In this document: piece by piece, positions 16,316 through 23,955 of the stretch
Layout of the letters: each line of letters opens with the position of its first letter
How positions within the stretch are numbered: the first letter of the stretch is position 1
DNA from: an uncultured Lachnobacterium sp.
GTDB lineage: Bacteria > Bacillota > Clostridia > Lachnospirales > Lachnospiraceae
Assembly (NCBI GenBank): GCA_900550545.1
Contig: URSS01000035.1
Location: 1 to 27,061 of the forward strand
Reading direction: 5' to 3'
Length of the DNA stretch: 27,061 nt
The notes under the pieces: model-generated
Database searches by the model: none
What the model was told of the DNA's origin: nothing
The model's input: only the letters and a program-made list of their open reading frames with translations
Position numbers and translations under genes: made by a program

Positions 16316-17053
16316 CTAGTTTTCCTTATATCCTGGTATAATAATTTCCTTTGCGTGTTCTACCTGCTCCTTTGTCGGCGGCTCTACATCTTCCAATGCA
16401 TATGGGATTCCAAGTTCTTTCCACTTGAATACACCAAGCGTATGATACGGAAGAATCTCCACACGATCTACCGTTTTCAAGGTGTCAATAAATGCACGCA
16501 AACGCTGTAACTGTCCCTCATCATCGGTAATTCCCGGTACCAATACGTGACGAATCCACATATGCTTTCCATGGTCAGATAAACAGGTTGCCATATCCAG
16601 AATATTTTTGTTTGTCTGCCCAGTCAACTTCTTGTGCTCCTCATCATCAATTTCTTTGATATCGAGCATGAACAGATCTGTCACTTCCATCAGTTTTTCA
16701 AACTTGGAGTAAAAAGGTTCTTCTCGTGTAAACGGGTTTCCAGAAGTATCCAGACAGGTATTCACGCCCTTTTCCTTGGCAAGCGTAAACAGTTCGATCA
16801 AAAAGTCGATCTGTAAAAGTGCTTCTCCACCACTTACTGTGATGCCGCCTTTTTTGCCCCAGTATCTTTGATACCGCAGCGCCTGTTGTAAAATTTCCTC
16901 TGCGCTTTTCATTTCCCCCTCGGTTTTTGCCCAGGTATCGGGATTATGACAGTATTTGCAGCGCATATTGCAGCCCTTTAAAAAAATCAGATAGCGTACA
17001 CCCGGACCGTCTGCGGAACCAAATGTTTCTATAGAATGGATATTTCCTAACAT
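16316..17053 (-). CDS. pflA: Pyruvate formate-lyase activating enzyme
   Basis: PflA is a radical SAM enzyme that installs the glycyl radical on PflB under anaerobic conditions. The [4Fe-4S] motif is C-x3-C-x2-C at Cys28, Cys32 and Cys35 (CNMRCKYCHNPDTW), preceded by the typical IHSIETFGSADGPGVR. Length is 245 residues, nearly equal to the E. coli enzyme. I chose the ATG at 17053, with GAGGT 7 bases before it; a TTG 24 bases upstream lacks such a site. It lies downstream of its substrate gene pflB but beyond a strong terminator, so it needs readthrough or its own promoter. A TATAAT at 17125-17120 is a weak candidate. Confidence 0.97.
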   Translation of the reverse strand: MLGNIHSIETFGSADGPGVRYLIFLKGCNMRCKYCHNPDTWAKTEGEMKSAEEILQQALRYQRYWGKKGGITVSGGEALLQIDFLIELFTLAKEKGVNTCLDTSGNPFTREEPFYSKFEKLMEVTDLFMLDIKEIDDEEHKKLTGQTNKNILDMATCLSDHGKHMWIRHVLVPGITDDEGQLQRLRAFIDTLKTVDRVEILPYHTLGVFKWKELGIPYALEDVEPPTKEQVEHAKEIIIPGYKEN

Positions 17054-17129
17054 TGTTTTACCTCGTTTCTTAACCAAACCAATAAAAGCAGCGAATTACC
17101 ATTTCATTAGTATGTGCAAATTATATCAT

Positions 17130-17174
17130 AAAAACAGGGCTAATACACAAATATTCATTCATGTATTAACCCTG
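17130..17174 (-). terminator. Intrinsic terminator after pflB
   Basis: On the minus strand CAGGGTTAATACA and TGTATTAGCCCTG pair over 13 positions with one wobble around a 14-base loop, followed by TTTTT. It separates pflB from pflA. Between the pflB stop and this hairpin (17175-17251) a smaller stem, GTTGC-GAA-GCAAC, lies within a possible GATCTA/TAGATC outer pairing, so the 3' end is structured. Confidence 0.88.
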
Positions 17175-17251
17175 ATTTCTTATTCATTCCAACGGATATG
17201 ATCTACGAATTACTCTGTTGCTTCGCAACTCTCGTGACCCCTTAGATCCTA

Positions 17252-19504
17252 TTACATATGATCGTGGCAGGTACGTGCGATTACGTCCATCTGCTGTTCC
17301 TTAGTAAGATCGATGAACTTAACAGCGTAACCAGATACACGGATTGTGAAGTTTGCGTACTCTTCTTTCTCCGGATGCTCCATAGCGTCGATCAGTTTCT
17401 CCTTACCAAATACGTTTACGTTCAGATGATGTGCTCCCTGATCGAAGTATCCATCCATTACGTTTACAAGATTCTCAATGCGCTCGCCCTCTTCATTTCC
17501 AAGTGCACCAGGGTTGATGGTCTGTGTGTTGGAAATTCCGTCAAGTGCCCACTCATATGGAATCTTTGTCAGAGAGTTCAGGGAAGCAAGAAGTCCACTC
17601 TTCTCTGCGCCGTAGCTTGGGTTCGCTCCCGGTGAAAGTGGCTCGCCTGCCTTACGTCCATCTGGCATTGCTCCTGTAGCTTTACCATATACAACGTTAG
17701 AAGTAATGGTAAGGATAGAAGTTGTTGGCTCAGAATCACGGTAAGTGTGATGCTTCTTTAACTTATCCATGAATGTCTGTAACAACCATACTCCGATATC
17801 ATCGGCACGGTCATCATCGTTACCGTATCTTGGGAAGTCTCCCTCAATCTCGAAATCTTTTGCGATTCCGTTCTCATCACGGATTGCCTTAACCTTTGCG
17901 TACTTGATTGCGGAAAGGGAATCGATTACGTGTGAGAAACCTGCAATACCAGTTGCAAATGTTCTCTTTAAATCTGTATCCATCAGAGAAAGCTCTGCTG
18001 CTTCATAGTAATATTTGTCATGCATATACTGGATCAGGTTTAAGGTATTTACATAAATATCTACTAACCAGTCCATCATCTTGTCGTACTTCTCCATAAC
18101 TTCATCGTAATCAAGGTACTCAGATGTGATCGGCTTGTAATCAGGTCCGACCTGCTGGCCTGTCTTCTCATCCACACCACCGTTGATTGCGTAGAGGAGA
18201 CACTTTGCAAGGTTTGCACGGGCACCGAAGAACTGCATCTCCTTACCTGTCTGTGTAGCGGATACACAGCAGCAGATTGCATAATCATCGCCCCATACAG
18301 GCTTCATAGCGTCATCATTCTCGTACTGGATAGAGCTTGTATCGATAGAGATACGTGCTGCATAATCCTTGAATGCCTGTGGAAGTCTGGAAGAATATAA
18401 TACGGTAAGGTTTGGCTCCGGAGCCGGTCCCATATTCTCTAATGTATGCAGGAAACGGAAGTCGGACTTTGTAACCATAGAACGTCCGTCTACACCTGTA
18501 CCTGCAACGTCAAGTGTTGCCCATACCGGGTCACCTGAGAACAGCTGGTTGTAAGAAGGAATACGTGCAAACTTCACCATACGAAGCTTCATTGTGAAGT
18601 GATCAACTAATTCCTGTACTTCCTGCTCAGTGATAATACCCTTCTTTAAATCTCTCTCGAAGTAGATATCCAGGAAAGTAGAAACACGTCCAACGGACAT
18701 TGCTGCACCGTTCTGTGTCTTGATTGCTGCAAGGTATCCGAAGTATAACCACTGTACAGCTTCCTTTGCGTTTGTTGCAGGTCTTGAAATATCGTATCCA
18801 TAGATCTCTGCAAGCTTCTTCATATCCTCTAAGCATTTAATCTGCTCTGCGATCTCTTCTCTTAAACGGATCACATTGTCTGTCATCTCACCACAGCCAC
18901 AGTTTGCCTTATCTTTCTTCTTCTCCTCGATGAGGTGATCGATACCGTATAAAGCGACACGACGATAATCACCAACGATACGTCCACGTCCGTATGTATC
19001 CGGAAGACCTGTTAAGATCTTATTGTGACGTACTTTCATCATCTCTGGTGTGTAAGCATCAAATACAGCTGTATTATGTGTCTTATGATACTTGGTAAAG
19101 ATCTCCTTTAACTTGTCACTTACCTGGTATCCGTATGTCTCACATGCCTGAACAGCCATCTTGATTCCACCGTAAGGCATGAATGCACGCTTTAATGGTT
19201 TGTCTGTCTGTAAACCTACAATTGTCTCTAAATCCTTTAAAGACTCATCAATATATCCCGGGCCATAAGCTGTAATACCTGTTACAACCTCTGTCTCCAT
19301 GTCAAGAACGCCACCCTTTGCGCGCTCCTCTTTCTGTAACTTCTGTAATGCTCCCCAAAGCTTATCTGTTGCCTCTGTTGGTCCAGCGAGGAAATCCTCG
19401 TTTCCATCATATGGGGTGTAGTTGTCCTGAATGAACTGACGAACGTTAATTTCTTCTTTCCAAAGACGTCCTTCAAATCCATCCCATTCTTTCATTTCTA
19501 ACAT
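17252..19504 (-). CDS. pflB: Formate C-acetyltransferase (pyruvate formate-lyase)
   Basis: PflB is a cytosolic glycyl-radical enzyme that converts pyruvate and CoA to acetyl-CoA and formate, central to anaerobic sugar fermentation. Length is 750 residues, against 760 in E. coli. The active-site cysteines are Cys412 and Cys413, within a run of three (DYAICCCVS), followed by the highly conserved QFFGARANLAKCLLYAINGG. The radical glycine is Gly725 in RVSGYAVKF, near the C-terminus. The start ATG at 19504 has AAGGAGGAA. Upstream lie a ZTP riboswitch and an additional promoter. Formate from this reaction feeds one-carbon metabolism and so purine synthesis, which explains control by ZTP. Confidence 0.98.
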   Translation of the reverse strand: MLEMKEWDGFEGRLWKEEINVRQFIQDNYTPYDGNEDFLAGPTEATDKLWGALQKLQKEERAKGGVLDMETEVVTGITAYGPGYIDESLKDLETIVGLQTDKPLKRAFMPYGGIKMAVQACETYGYQVSDKLKEIFTKYHKTHNTAVFDAYTPEMMKVRHNKILTGLPDTYGRGRIVGDYRRVALYGIDHLIEEKKKDKANCGCGEMTDNVIRLREEIAEQIKCLEDMKKLAEIYGYDISRPATNAKEAVQWLYFGYLAAIKTQNGAAMSVGRVSTFLDIYFERDLKKGIITEQEVQELVDHFTMKLRMVKFARIPSYNQLFSGDPVWATLDVAGTGVDGRSMVTKSDFRFLHTLENMGPAPEPNLTVLYSSRLPQAFKDYAARISIDTSSIQYENDDAMKPVWGDDYAICCCVSATQTGKEMQFFGARANLAKCLLYAINGGVDEKTGQQVGPDYKPITSEYLDYDEVMEKYDKMMDWLVDIYVNTLNLIQYMHDKYYYEAAELSLMDTDLKRTFATGIAGFSHVIDSLSAIKYAKVKAIRDENGIAKDFEIEGDFPRYGNDDDRADDIGVWLLQTFMDKLKKHHTYRDSEPTTSILTITSNVVYGKATGAMPDGRKAGEPLSPGANPSYGAEKSGLLASLNSLTKIPYEWALDGISNTQTINPGALGNEEGERIENLVNVMDGYFDQGAHHLNVNVFGKEKLIDAMEHPEKEEYANFTIRVSGYAVKFIDLTKEQQMDVIARTCHDHM

Positions 19505-19571
19505 GGTGTTCCTCCTTCTATAAAATTGATTGCATAATTGCCATACGTTAGTTTCGTCTAACCACCGATAG

Positions 19572-19598
19572 ATTATACTAATATATGTAATTTGTCAA
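19572..19598 (-). promoter_or_regulatory. Second promoter between riboswitch terminator and pflB
   Basis: On the minus strand TTGACA (19598-19593) and TATAAT (19577-19572) are both perfect, but they are only 15 bases apart. The promoter lies downstream of the riboswitch terminator and would give a riboswitch-independent pflB transcript. A 5-base inverted repeat, GTTAG-ACGAAA-CTAAC (19562-19547), follows just after the predicted start and could be a regulatory site. Confidence 0.55.
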
Positions 19599-19632
19599 GT
19601 CCAGGGAATCGTGTTTTTGATTTGATACAAAT

Positions 19633-19780
19633 AAAAAAGACCCTCCAGGCTTCTTTTGTTGCCCAGACGGTCGGCAATTGCGGTGCTTCTCCGAAGCACG
19701 CCTGCGATGTCTCGACGAGACATTGCTTTCTTCCTGTTATACTCCACGTGGTTCTCCACTCATTCCGTCAGTCATATAAC
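19633..19780 (-). ncRNA. ZTP riboswitch (pfl motif) with terminator, upstream of pflB
   Basis: The minus strand matches the ZTP/ZMP aptamer. P1 is GTTATA (19780-19775) with TATAAC (19741-19736). The conserved junction TGACTGACGGAA is followed by P2 GTGG-AGAA-CCAC, then GTGGAG. A linker holds two 7-bp hairpins (19722-19706 and 19699-19683). P3 lies in GCCGACCGTCTGGGC (19675-19661), and its CCGT can form the pseudoknot with ACGG at 19768-19765. The strand GACCGTCTGGGC also pairs with GCCTGGAGGGTC (19650-19639), 11 of 12 positions, followed by TTTTTT, giving a terminator exclusive with the aptamer. ZTP binding should therefore switch transcription on toward pflB, as known for this class. Confidence 0.92.
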
Positions 19781-19786
19781 GACTGT

Positions 19787-19815
19787 ATTATAACTTACTG
19801 CGTCTCTTTGCGCAA
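19787..19815 (-). promoter_or_regulatory. Promoter of the ZTP riboswitch leader
   Basis: On the minus strand a perfect -10 TATAAT (19792-19787) lies 17 bases after TTGCGC (19815-19810). The predicted start is near 19780, at the first base of aptamer helix P1. The -35 is weak. Confidence 0.6.
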
Positions 19816-19850
19816 GCAGAAAAATGTGGAAAACGAAATATAAAAAGCAA

Positions 19851-19896
19851 ATAATAAAAGAGCCAAAAGATGCCAATTGCAGCATCTTCTGACTCT
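19851..19896 (-). terminator. Intrinsic terminator after the RsmH-like gene
   Basis: On the minus strand AGAGTCAGAAGATGC and GCATCTTTTGGCTCT pair at all 15 positions (two wobbles) around an 8-base loop, followed by TTTATTATTT. It begins 6 bases after the gene's stop codon and ends the kinase-regulator-PilZ-RsmH transcript. Confidence 0.88.
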
Positions 19897-19901
19897 ATGC
19901 T

Positions 19902-20954
19902 CTATGCGCGAACGGCCCAGCGCATTTTTGTGGAACGCGCACGTCCATTCTGCGCACATTCCTGTGCAGACGGTCGGATCACGTCCTTCGAATAATCACT
20001 GTAAATTCCTTCACGGAAACCTTCCCTTAATGCACGTTTTACCAATTTGTCCTCACCGGAATGAAAAGTAAGTATCGCCACACGTCCACCCGGTTTCAGT
20101 GCATCCGGAAGTTTCTCCATAAATTCATAAAGTACTTCAAATTCCCGGTTCACATCAATACGCAATGCCTGGAAAGTCCTCTGGCATGTTTTTTTAATCG
20201 TATCTTTCTTCTCCTTTTCCGGAAGAAAATCCAGTGTTTTTTCTATCACCTGACGAAGTTTGGTTGTCGTATCAATACGATTTCCTTTTCGGATCTCATC
20301 GGTGATTGCTTTTGCCAGTTCTTCACAGTACGGTTCATCCGAGTTCTCATCCAGCATTCCTGCCAGTTCTTCTCTGGAAATATGATCGAGGCGTTCTGCC
20401 GCGCTGATTCCCTTTTCCGGATTCAGACGCAGATCCAGGGGGCCATCTACTTTAAAGGAAAAGCCTCTCTCCGGGTTGTCAATCTGCATCGAAGAGACAC
20501 CTAAATCGGCCAATATGAAATCAAAGCCTCCGGCCTCCTTTGCAATCTCATCAATCGTGCAGAAATTCTGCAGTTTGATTGTGAGGATATCCTCACCAAA
20601 ACCTGCATCTGCAAGTCTCTTTTTCGTCTTTGCGGACTCGATAGGGTCCACATCCGTCGCATACATGTGTCCCTTCCCCTGCAACTGCTGCAACATGGCC
20701 TTGGTATGTCCGCCATAACCAAGCGTGGCATCAAATCCGGTCTCTCCCGGCTGAATATTTAAAAAGTTAATAATTTCCTTTACCATAATGGAAATATGCA
20801 TTCCTGCCGGTGTATTTCCTTTTTGAATCACATGGGCGATCGTATCCTGATATTTTTCCGGATTCAGTTCCTTATATTTTTCCTCAAATTTCTTTGGATA
20901 TTTTCCTTTATAACGCACACGTCTTTTGTGTACGGTTTCCTTCTGCTCTTCCAT
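19902..20954 (-). CDS. RsmH/MraW-family rRNA methyltransferase paralogue with N-terminal extension
   Basis: RsmH methylates N4 of C1402 in 16S rRNA using SAM. The core is recognisable: the SAM loop DATLGYGGHT (75-84), DLGVSS (150-155), RTFQALRIDVN (259-269), and near the C-terminus HSGED (298-302), where standard RsmH has HSLED. About 50 basic residues (KRRVRYKGKYPKKFEEKYK) precede the first core motif, HISIMVKEI; normal RsmH starts there with its H-x-PVLL-x-E segment. I chose the ATG at 20954 because AAGGAGAG precedes it; an ATG at 20972 has no such site. The gene is not in a division and cell wall cluster but follows a PilZ gene. It may be a second copy or have a different target. Confidence 0.85.
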   Translation of the reverse strand: MEEQKETVHKRRVRYKGKYPKKFEEKYKELNPEKYQDTIAHVIQKGNTPAGMHISIMVKEIINFLNIQPGETGFDATLGYGGHTKAMLQQLQGKGHMYATDVDPIESAKTKKRLADAGFGEDILTIKLQNFCTIDEIAKEAGGFDFILADLGVSSMQIDNPERGFSFKVDGPLDLRLNPEKGISAAERLDHISREELAGMLDENSDEPYCEELAKAITDEIRKGNRIDTTTKLRQVIEKTLDFLPEKEKKDTIKKTCQRTFQALRIDVNREFEVLYEFMEKLPDALKPGGRVAILTFHSGEDKLVKRALREGFREGIYSDYSKDVIRPSAQECAQNGRARSTKMRWAVRA

Positions 20955-20978
20955 GCAGTCTCTCCTTGCCATTTTCTG

Positions 20979-21662
20979 CTATTCTGTCTTCATGCGCGCC
21001 CGTTGTTTTTCGTTGATAAATTTGCGTAAATGTGGATCTTCATATTTTAGTTTACACCCATACAGGAACTTATCTTTGGCAATCGTCTTTTTCCGCACAC
21101 AGACACCAACTAGAGGCATCTCCAACTCCTGATTAACCGTCTCTGCCCGCACAGCCTCTCCCCTGCGGATGCCATCTTTATTGATAATTATAGCAAACCC
21201 GGTTGCTGATACATCCCTGACCGTTCCTCCAACCTGTTCGTTCGACTGACCGATATAGATATTCGCCGGCGCATGGATTTCCAGTCGGTAAGCATGCCGA
21301 CGGTTCATTTTCGTTCCATCTTTGCTCGGTATAATGACATGACAATATCCATTATCACCTTTTGCTTTCCTGATTGTGATATCTTCCCACACAACTGGTG
21401 GCATATCATCTTTCAACAAATACAGATCGATCAGCACGTTTGGAGAATCAAAATCGACTGTAAATGTACTCTCTTCTCCGTTGTCCCCTGCAGGGACTAC
21501 TGTTCGGATTTCATCCACTGCCAAACCCGTAGGATATACTTTTTGTATCTTTACCGGGAAATCCAGTGACTTTGGACTTCTTACCTCTTCGCCATCTTTC
21601 ATCATCTTCGAAAACACTTTAACAATAAGATGGCTGTCTTTTTCAACTTCCCCTATTTTCAT
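20979..21662 (-). CDS. PilZ-domain c-di-GMP binding protein (YcgR-like)
   Basis: The 227-residue soluble protein has an N-terminal YcgR-type beta domain (about 1-110) and a C-terminal PilZ domain (about 118-220). The c-di-GMP-binding residues are present: RxxxR at Arg122-Arg126 (NRRHAYRLEI) and DxSxxG at Asp150-Gly155 (DVSATG). YcgR-like proteins slow flagellar motors or control exopolysaccharide in response to c-di-GMP; which applies here is not visible. The gene starts 12 bases after the response regulator and ends 24 bases before the RsmH-like gene, so it is probably in the same operon. Confidence 0.92.
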   Translation of the reverse strand: MKIGEVEKDSHLIVKVFSKMMKDGEEVRSPKSLDFPVKIQKVYPTGLAVDEIRTVVPAGDNGEESTFTVDFDSPNVLIDLYLLKDDMPPVVWEDITIRKAKGDNGYCHVIIPSKDGTKMNRRHAYRLEIHAPANIYIGQSNEQVGGTVRDVSATGFAIIINKDGIRRGEAVRAETVNQELEMPLVGVCVRKKTIAKDKFLYGCKLKYEDPHLRKFINEKQRARMKTE

Positions 21663-21674
21663 AACTTTTTCCCT

Positions 21675-22364
21675 TTACAGTTTGAATCGGTAACCAACTC
21701 CCCAGATTGTTTCGATATACTGTGGTTTGTTGGTATTCATCTCAATTTTTTCACGAATCTTCTTGATGTGTACTGTAACAGTTGCAATGTCTCCAATAGA
21801 TTCCATATCCCAGATTTTACGGAACAATTCTTCCTTTGTAAATACATGATTCGGATTTTCCGCAAGGAAAGTAAGCAGATCGAATTCCTTCGTTGTAAAC
21901 TGTTTCTCCTCACCATTTACCCATACACGACGCGCTGTCTTGTCAATTTTGATTCCGCGGATCTCAACAATATCATTCTCTACGGTATTGCTTCCGATCA
22001 GTCTCTCATAACGTGCAAGATGCGCCTTCACACGTGCAACCAATTCACTTGGTGAAAATGGCTTGGTGACATAATCATCTGCTCCCAGACCCAGTCCACG
22101 GATTTTATCAATATCATCCTTCTTGGCTGATACCATAAGGATCGGCGTATTCTTCTTCTCGCGAATCTGCTTGCAGATCTCAAAGCCATCCACTTCCGGC
22201 AACATCAAATCCAGAATAAACAGATCAAAATCTTCGTTTAAGGCCCTCTCCAATCCGCTTTTTCCATCATTTTCAATTTCAACTTCAAAGCCGCTGAGTT
22301 CCAAATAATCCTTCTCTAAATCTGCAATCGCCACTTCATCTTCTACAATCAAAATTCTACTCAT
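21675..22364 (-). CDS. OmpR/PhoB-family response regulator
   Basis: This is a DNA-binding transcription regulator of a two-component system. The receiver domain has the acidic pair Glu8/Asp9, phosphorylation site Asp52 (FILDLMLP), Ser79 and Lys101 (VTKPF). The C-terminal winged-helix domain (about 130-229) ends in the typical IETIWGVGYRFKL. The ATG overlaps the kinase stop by 8 bases, with AGGAGG inside the kinase gene, so the two proteins are translationally coupled. The target genes are unknown. Confidence 0.95.
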   Translation of the reverse strand: MSRILIVEDEVAIADLEKDYLELSGFEVEIENDGKSGLERALNEDFDLFILDLMLPEVDGFEICKQIREKKNTPILMVSAKKDDIDKIRGLGLGADDYVTKPFSPSELVARVKAHLARYERLIGSNTVENDIVEIRGIKIDKTARRVWVNGEEKQFTTKEFDLLTFLAENPNHVFTKEELFRKIWDMESIGDIATVTVHIKKIREKIEMNTNKPQYIETIWGVGYRFKL

Positions 22365-23844
22365 TTGCTACCTCCTGATATTTGCGAATAACAAAATACA
22401 TTGTTGTGCCACTGTCCTCTTTGCTGGTTGCCCAGATTTTTCCACCGTGGTCCTCAACAATTTTCTTTACGATCGACAGACCGATTCCGCTTCCGCCCGT
22501 CGCAGAATTGCGGGATGCATCCGTGCGGTAAAACCGGTCAAAAATGTACGGCAGGTCTTTTTGCGCAATGCCCCGTCCGTTATCTTCGATTTCTACCTGT
22601 ATGAAGTCCCCGACATCCTTGATACGAATGTTGATGAACTTCTCCGTCTTATTCATATATTTCACAGAATTTCCAATAATGTTGTTGATCACGCGACGGA
22701 GTTGCTCCGGATCTGCGATGATCATAGTATCTGCGGTGGCATAATTAAAATAGGACAGACCGATACCTTTTGCTTCAAGATCAAGCCCGATTTCCTCCAC
22801 GCAGTCTTTGAAATATTCACACACATTGATTTTTGCAAAATCATACGGAATACGGTTCGTATCAATTTTTGAATATAAGGTCAGTTCATTGATAAGTATA
22901 TCCATCTCGTTTGCTTTATTATAAATCGTGCGAATATATTTATCCAGTTTTTCCGGGGTATTTGCCACACCATCCATGATACCTTCTGCGTATCCTTTGA
23001 CTGCAGTAATCGGGGTCTTTAAATCATGTGCAATATTACTGATGAGTGCTTTGTTTTCCCGCTCATTATTAAGTTTCTCTTCTGCGTTATCTTTCAGACG
23101 TTGACGCATCTCCTCAAACGTAACACAAAGTTCACCGATCTCATCATCCGCTTTCACATCCATGGAAAAATCCAGGTTGCCTTCTTTAATATTCTCCGCT
23201 GCAACCTGCAACTTTTTAATTGGTGTAATCATGCTGCGGTATATCCAAATGATCATCATAAAAGCCGTCAAAAGCAAAATAATGACAATCGAGATAATCC
23301 CACCTACAATTGTCTGCCGTACTTCCGGCACGGTTCCCTTCAGGGAAGTAATGATAAAGGCAGTTGCCTCTTCCCCTGTAGTCAATTTAAAATCTACCTG
23401 TTTTACCAGAATCTCATCATCGCTGTCAATATAAGTTCCTACTCCCGCCTCGGATCCTGTTGAGCCGTAATCGGGAAGGGAATCGACAACAATCTGATTA
23501 TCGCTGCCACCATTATAATACAACTGGCCGCCTCTTCGAATGATCAGATAGGAATACTTCTGTTTTAATTCCTCATTCAACTCCTGCAGATACGTCATGT
23601 TCACAAGTTCATCGGCATTTTTTTGTATCTTCTTTTGTATTTTCTGAAAATCAGCTACCGTATACCGGTTCAACAGCTGGACGGAGTTGATCACACTGTA
23701 TGCATCTGTGTTCTTAATACCGTATGTCTCCTCGATCGCATGCGCCTGAAAATTGCAGAAACCTACAACCGTCGCTGTCGCCAAAAGTATCGGTACAAAT
23801 ATAATGATGCAAAATGCAATAATTAATTTCGTCTTTATCTTCAT
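22357..23844 (-). CDS. Membrane sensor histidine kinase
   Basis: This is the partner kinase of the adjacent regulator. The 495 residues comprise a membrane helix at about 7-28, an extracellular sensor region (about 30-175), a second helix at 179-202, a HAMP domain (about 203-255), the H-box with phosphorylated His273 (SNIAHDLKTPITAVKGYAEG), and an ATPase domain with NNIIGNSVKYM, DNGRGI and GGSGIGLS. The ATG at 23844 has AAAGGAG. TATAAT elements lie at 23874-23869 and 23909-23904 on the minus strand, without convincing -35 partners at normal spacing. The signal is unknown. Confidence 0.95.
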   Translation of the reverse strand: MKIKTKLIIAFCIIIFVPILLATATVVGFCNFQAHAIEETYGIKNTDAYSVINSVQLLNRYTVADFQKIQKKIQKNADELVNMTYLQELNEELKQKYSYLIIRRGGQLYYNGGSDNQIVVDSLPDYGSTGSEAGVGTYIDSDDEILVKQVDFKLTTGEEATAFIITSLKGTVPEVRQTIVGGIISIVIILLLTAFMMIIWIYRSMITPIKKLQVAAENIKEGNLDFSMDVKADDEIGELCVTFEEMRQRLKDNAEEKLNNERENKALISNIAHDLKTPITAVKGYAEGIMDGVANTPEKLDKYIRTIYNKANEMDILINELTLYSKIDTNRIPYDFAKINVCEYFKDCVEEIGLDLEAKGIGLSYFNYATADTMIIADPEQLRRVINNIIGNSVKYMNKTEKFINIRIKDVGDFIQVEIEDNGRGIAQKDLPYIFDRFYRTDASRNSATGGSGIGLSIVKKIVEDHGGKIWATSKEDSGTTMYFVIRKYQEVANE

Positions 23845-23871
23845 GAATTACTCCTTTATATATAGTGCATT

Positions 23872-23903
23872 ATAAAAAGGCACAGGATTGTCTCCTGTGC
23901 CTT
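23872..23903 (-). terminator. Intrinsic terminator after metK
   Basis: This is a perfect 11-bp stem, AAGGCACAGGA / TCCTGTGCCTT, with a 5-base loop, followed on the minus strand by TTTTTATAA. It lies about 50 bases after the metK stop and separates it from the histidine kinase gene. Confidence 0.88.
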
Positions 23904-23955
23904 ATTATAACATTGTTTATTCCAAAAGTATGTAAACTTTTCATAAACTCATGAA

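Noticed and set aside
23904..23936. Histidine kinase promoter TTTACA-N21-TATAAT
   Set aside because: The spacer is too long for an ordinary promoter and no activator site was recognised; it also lies upstream of the metK terminator hairpin.
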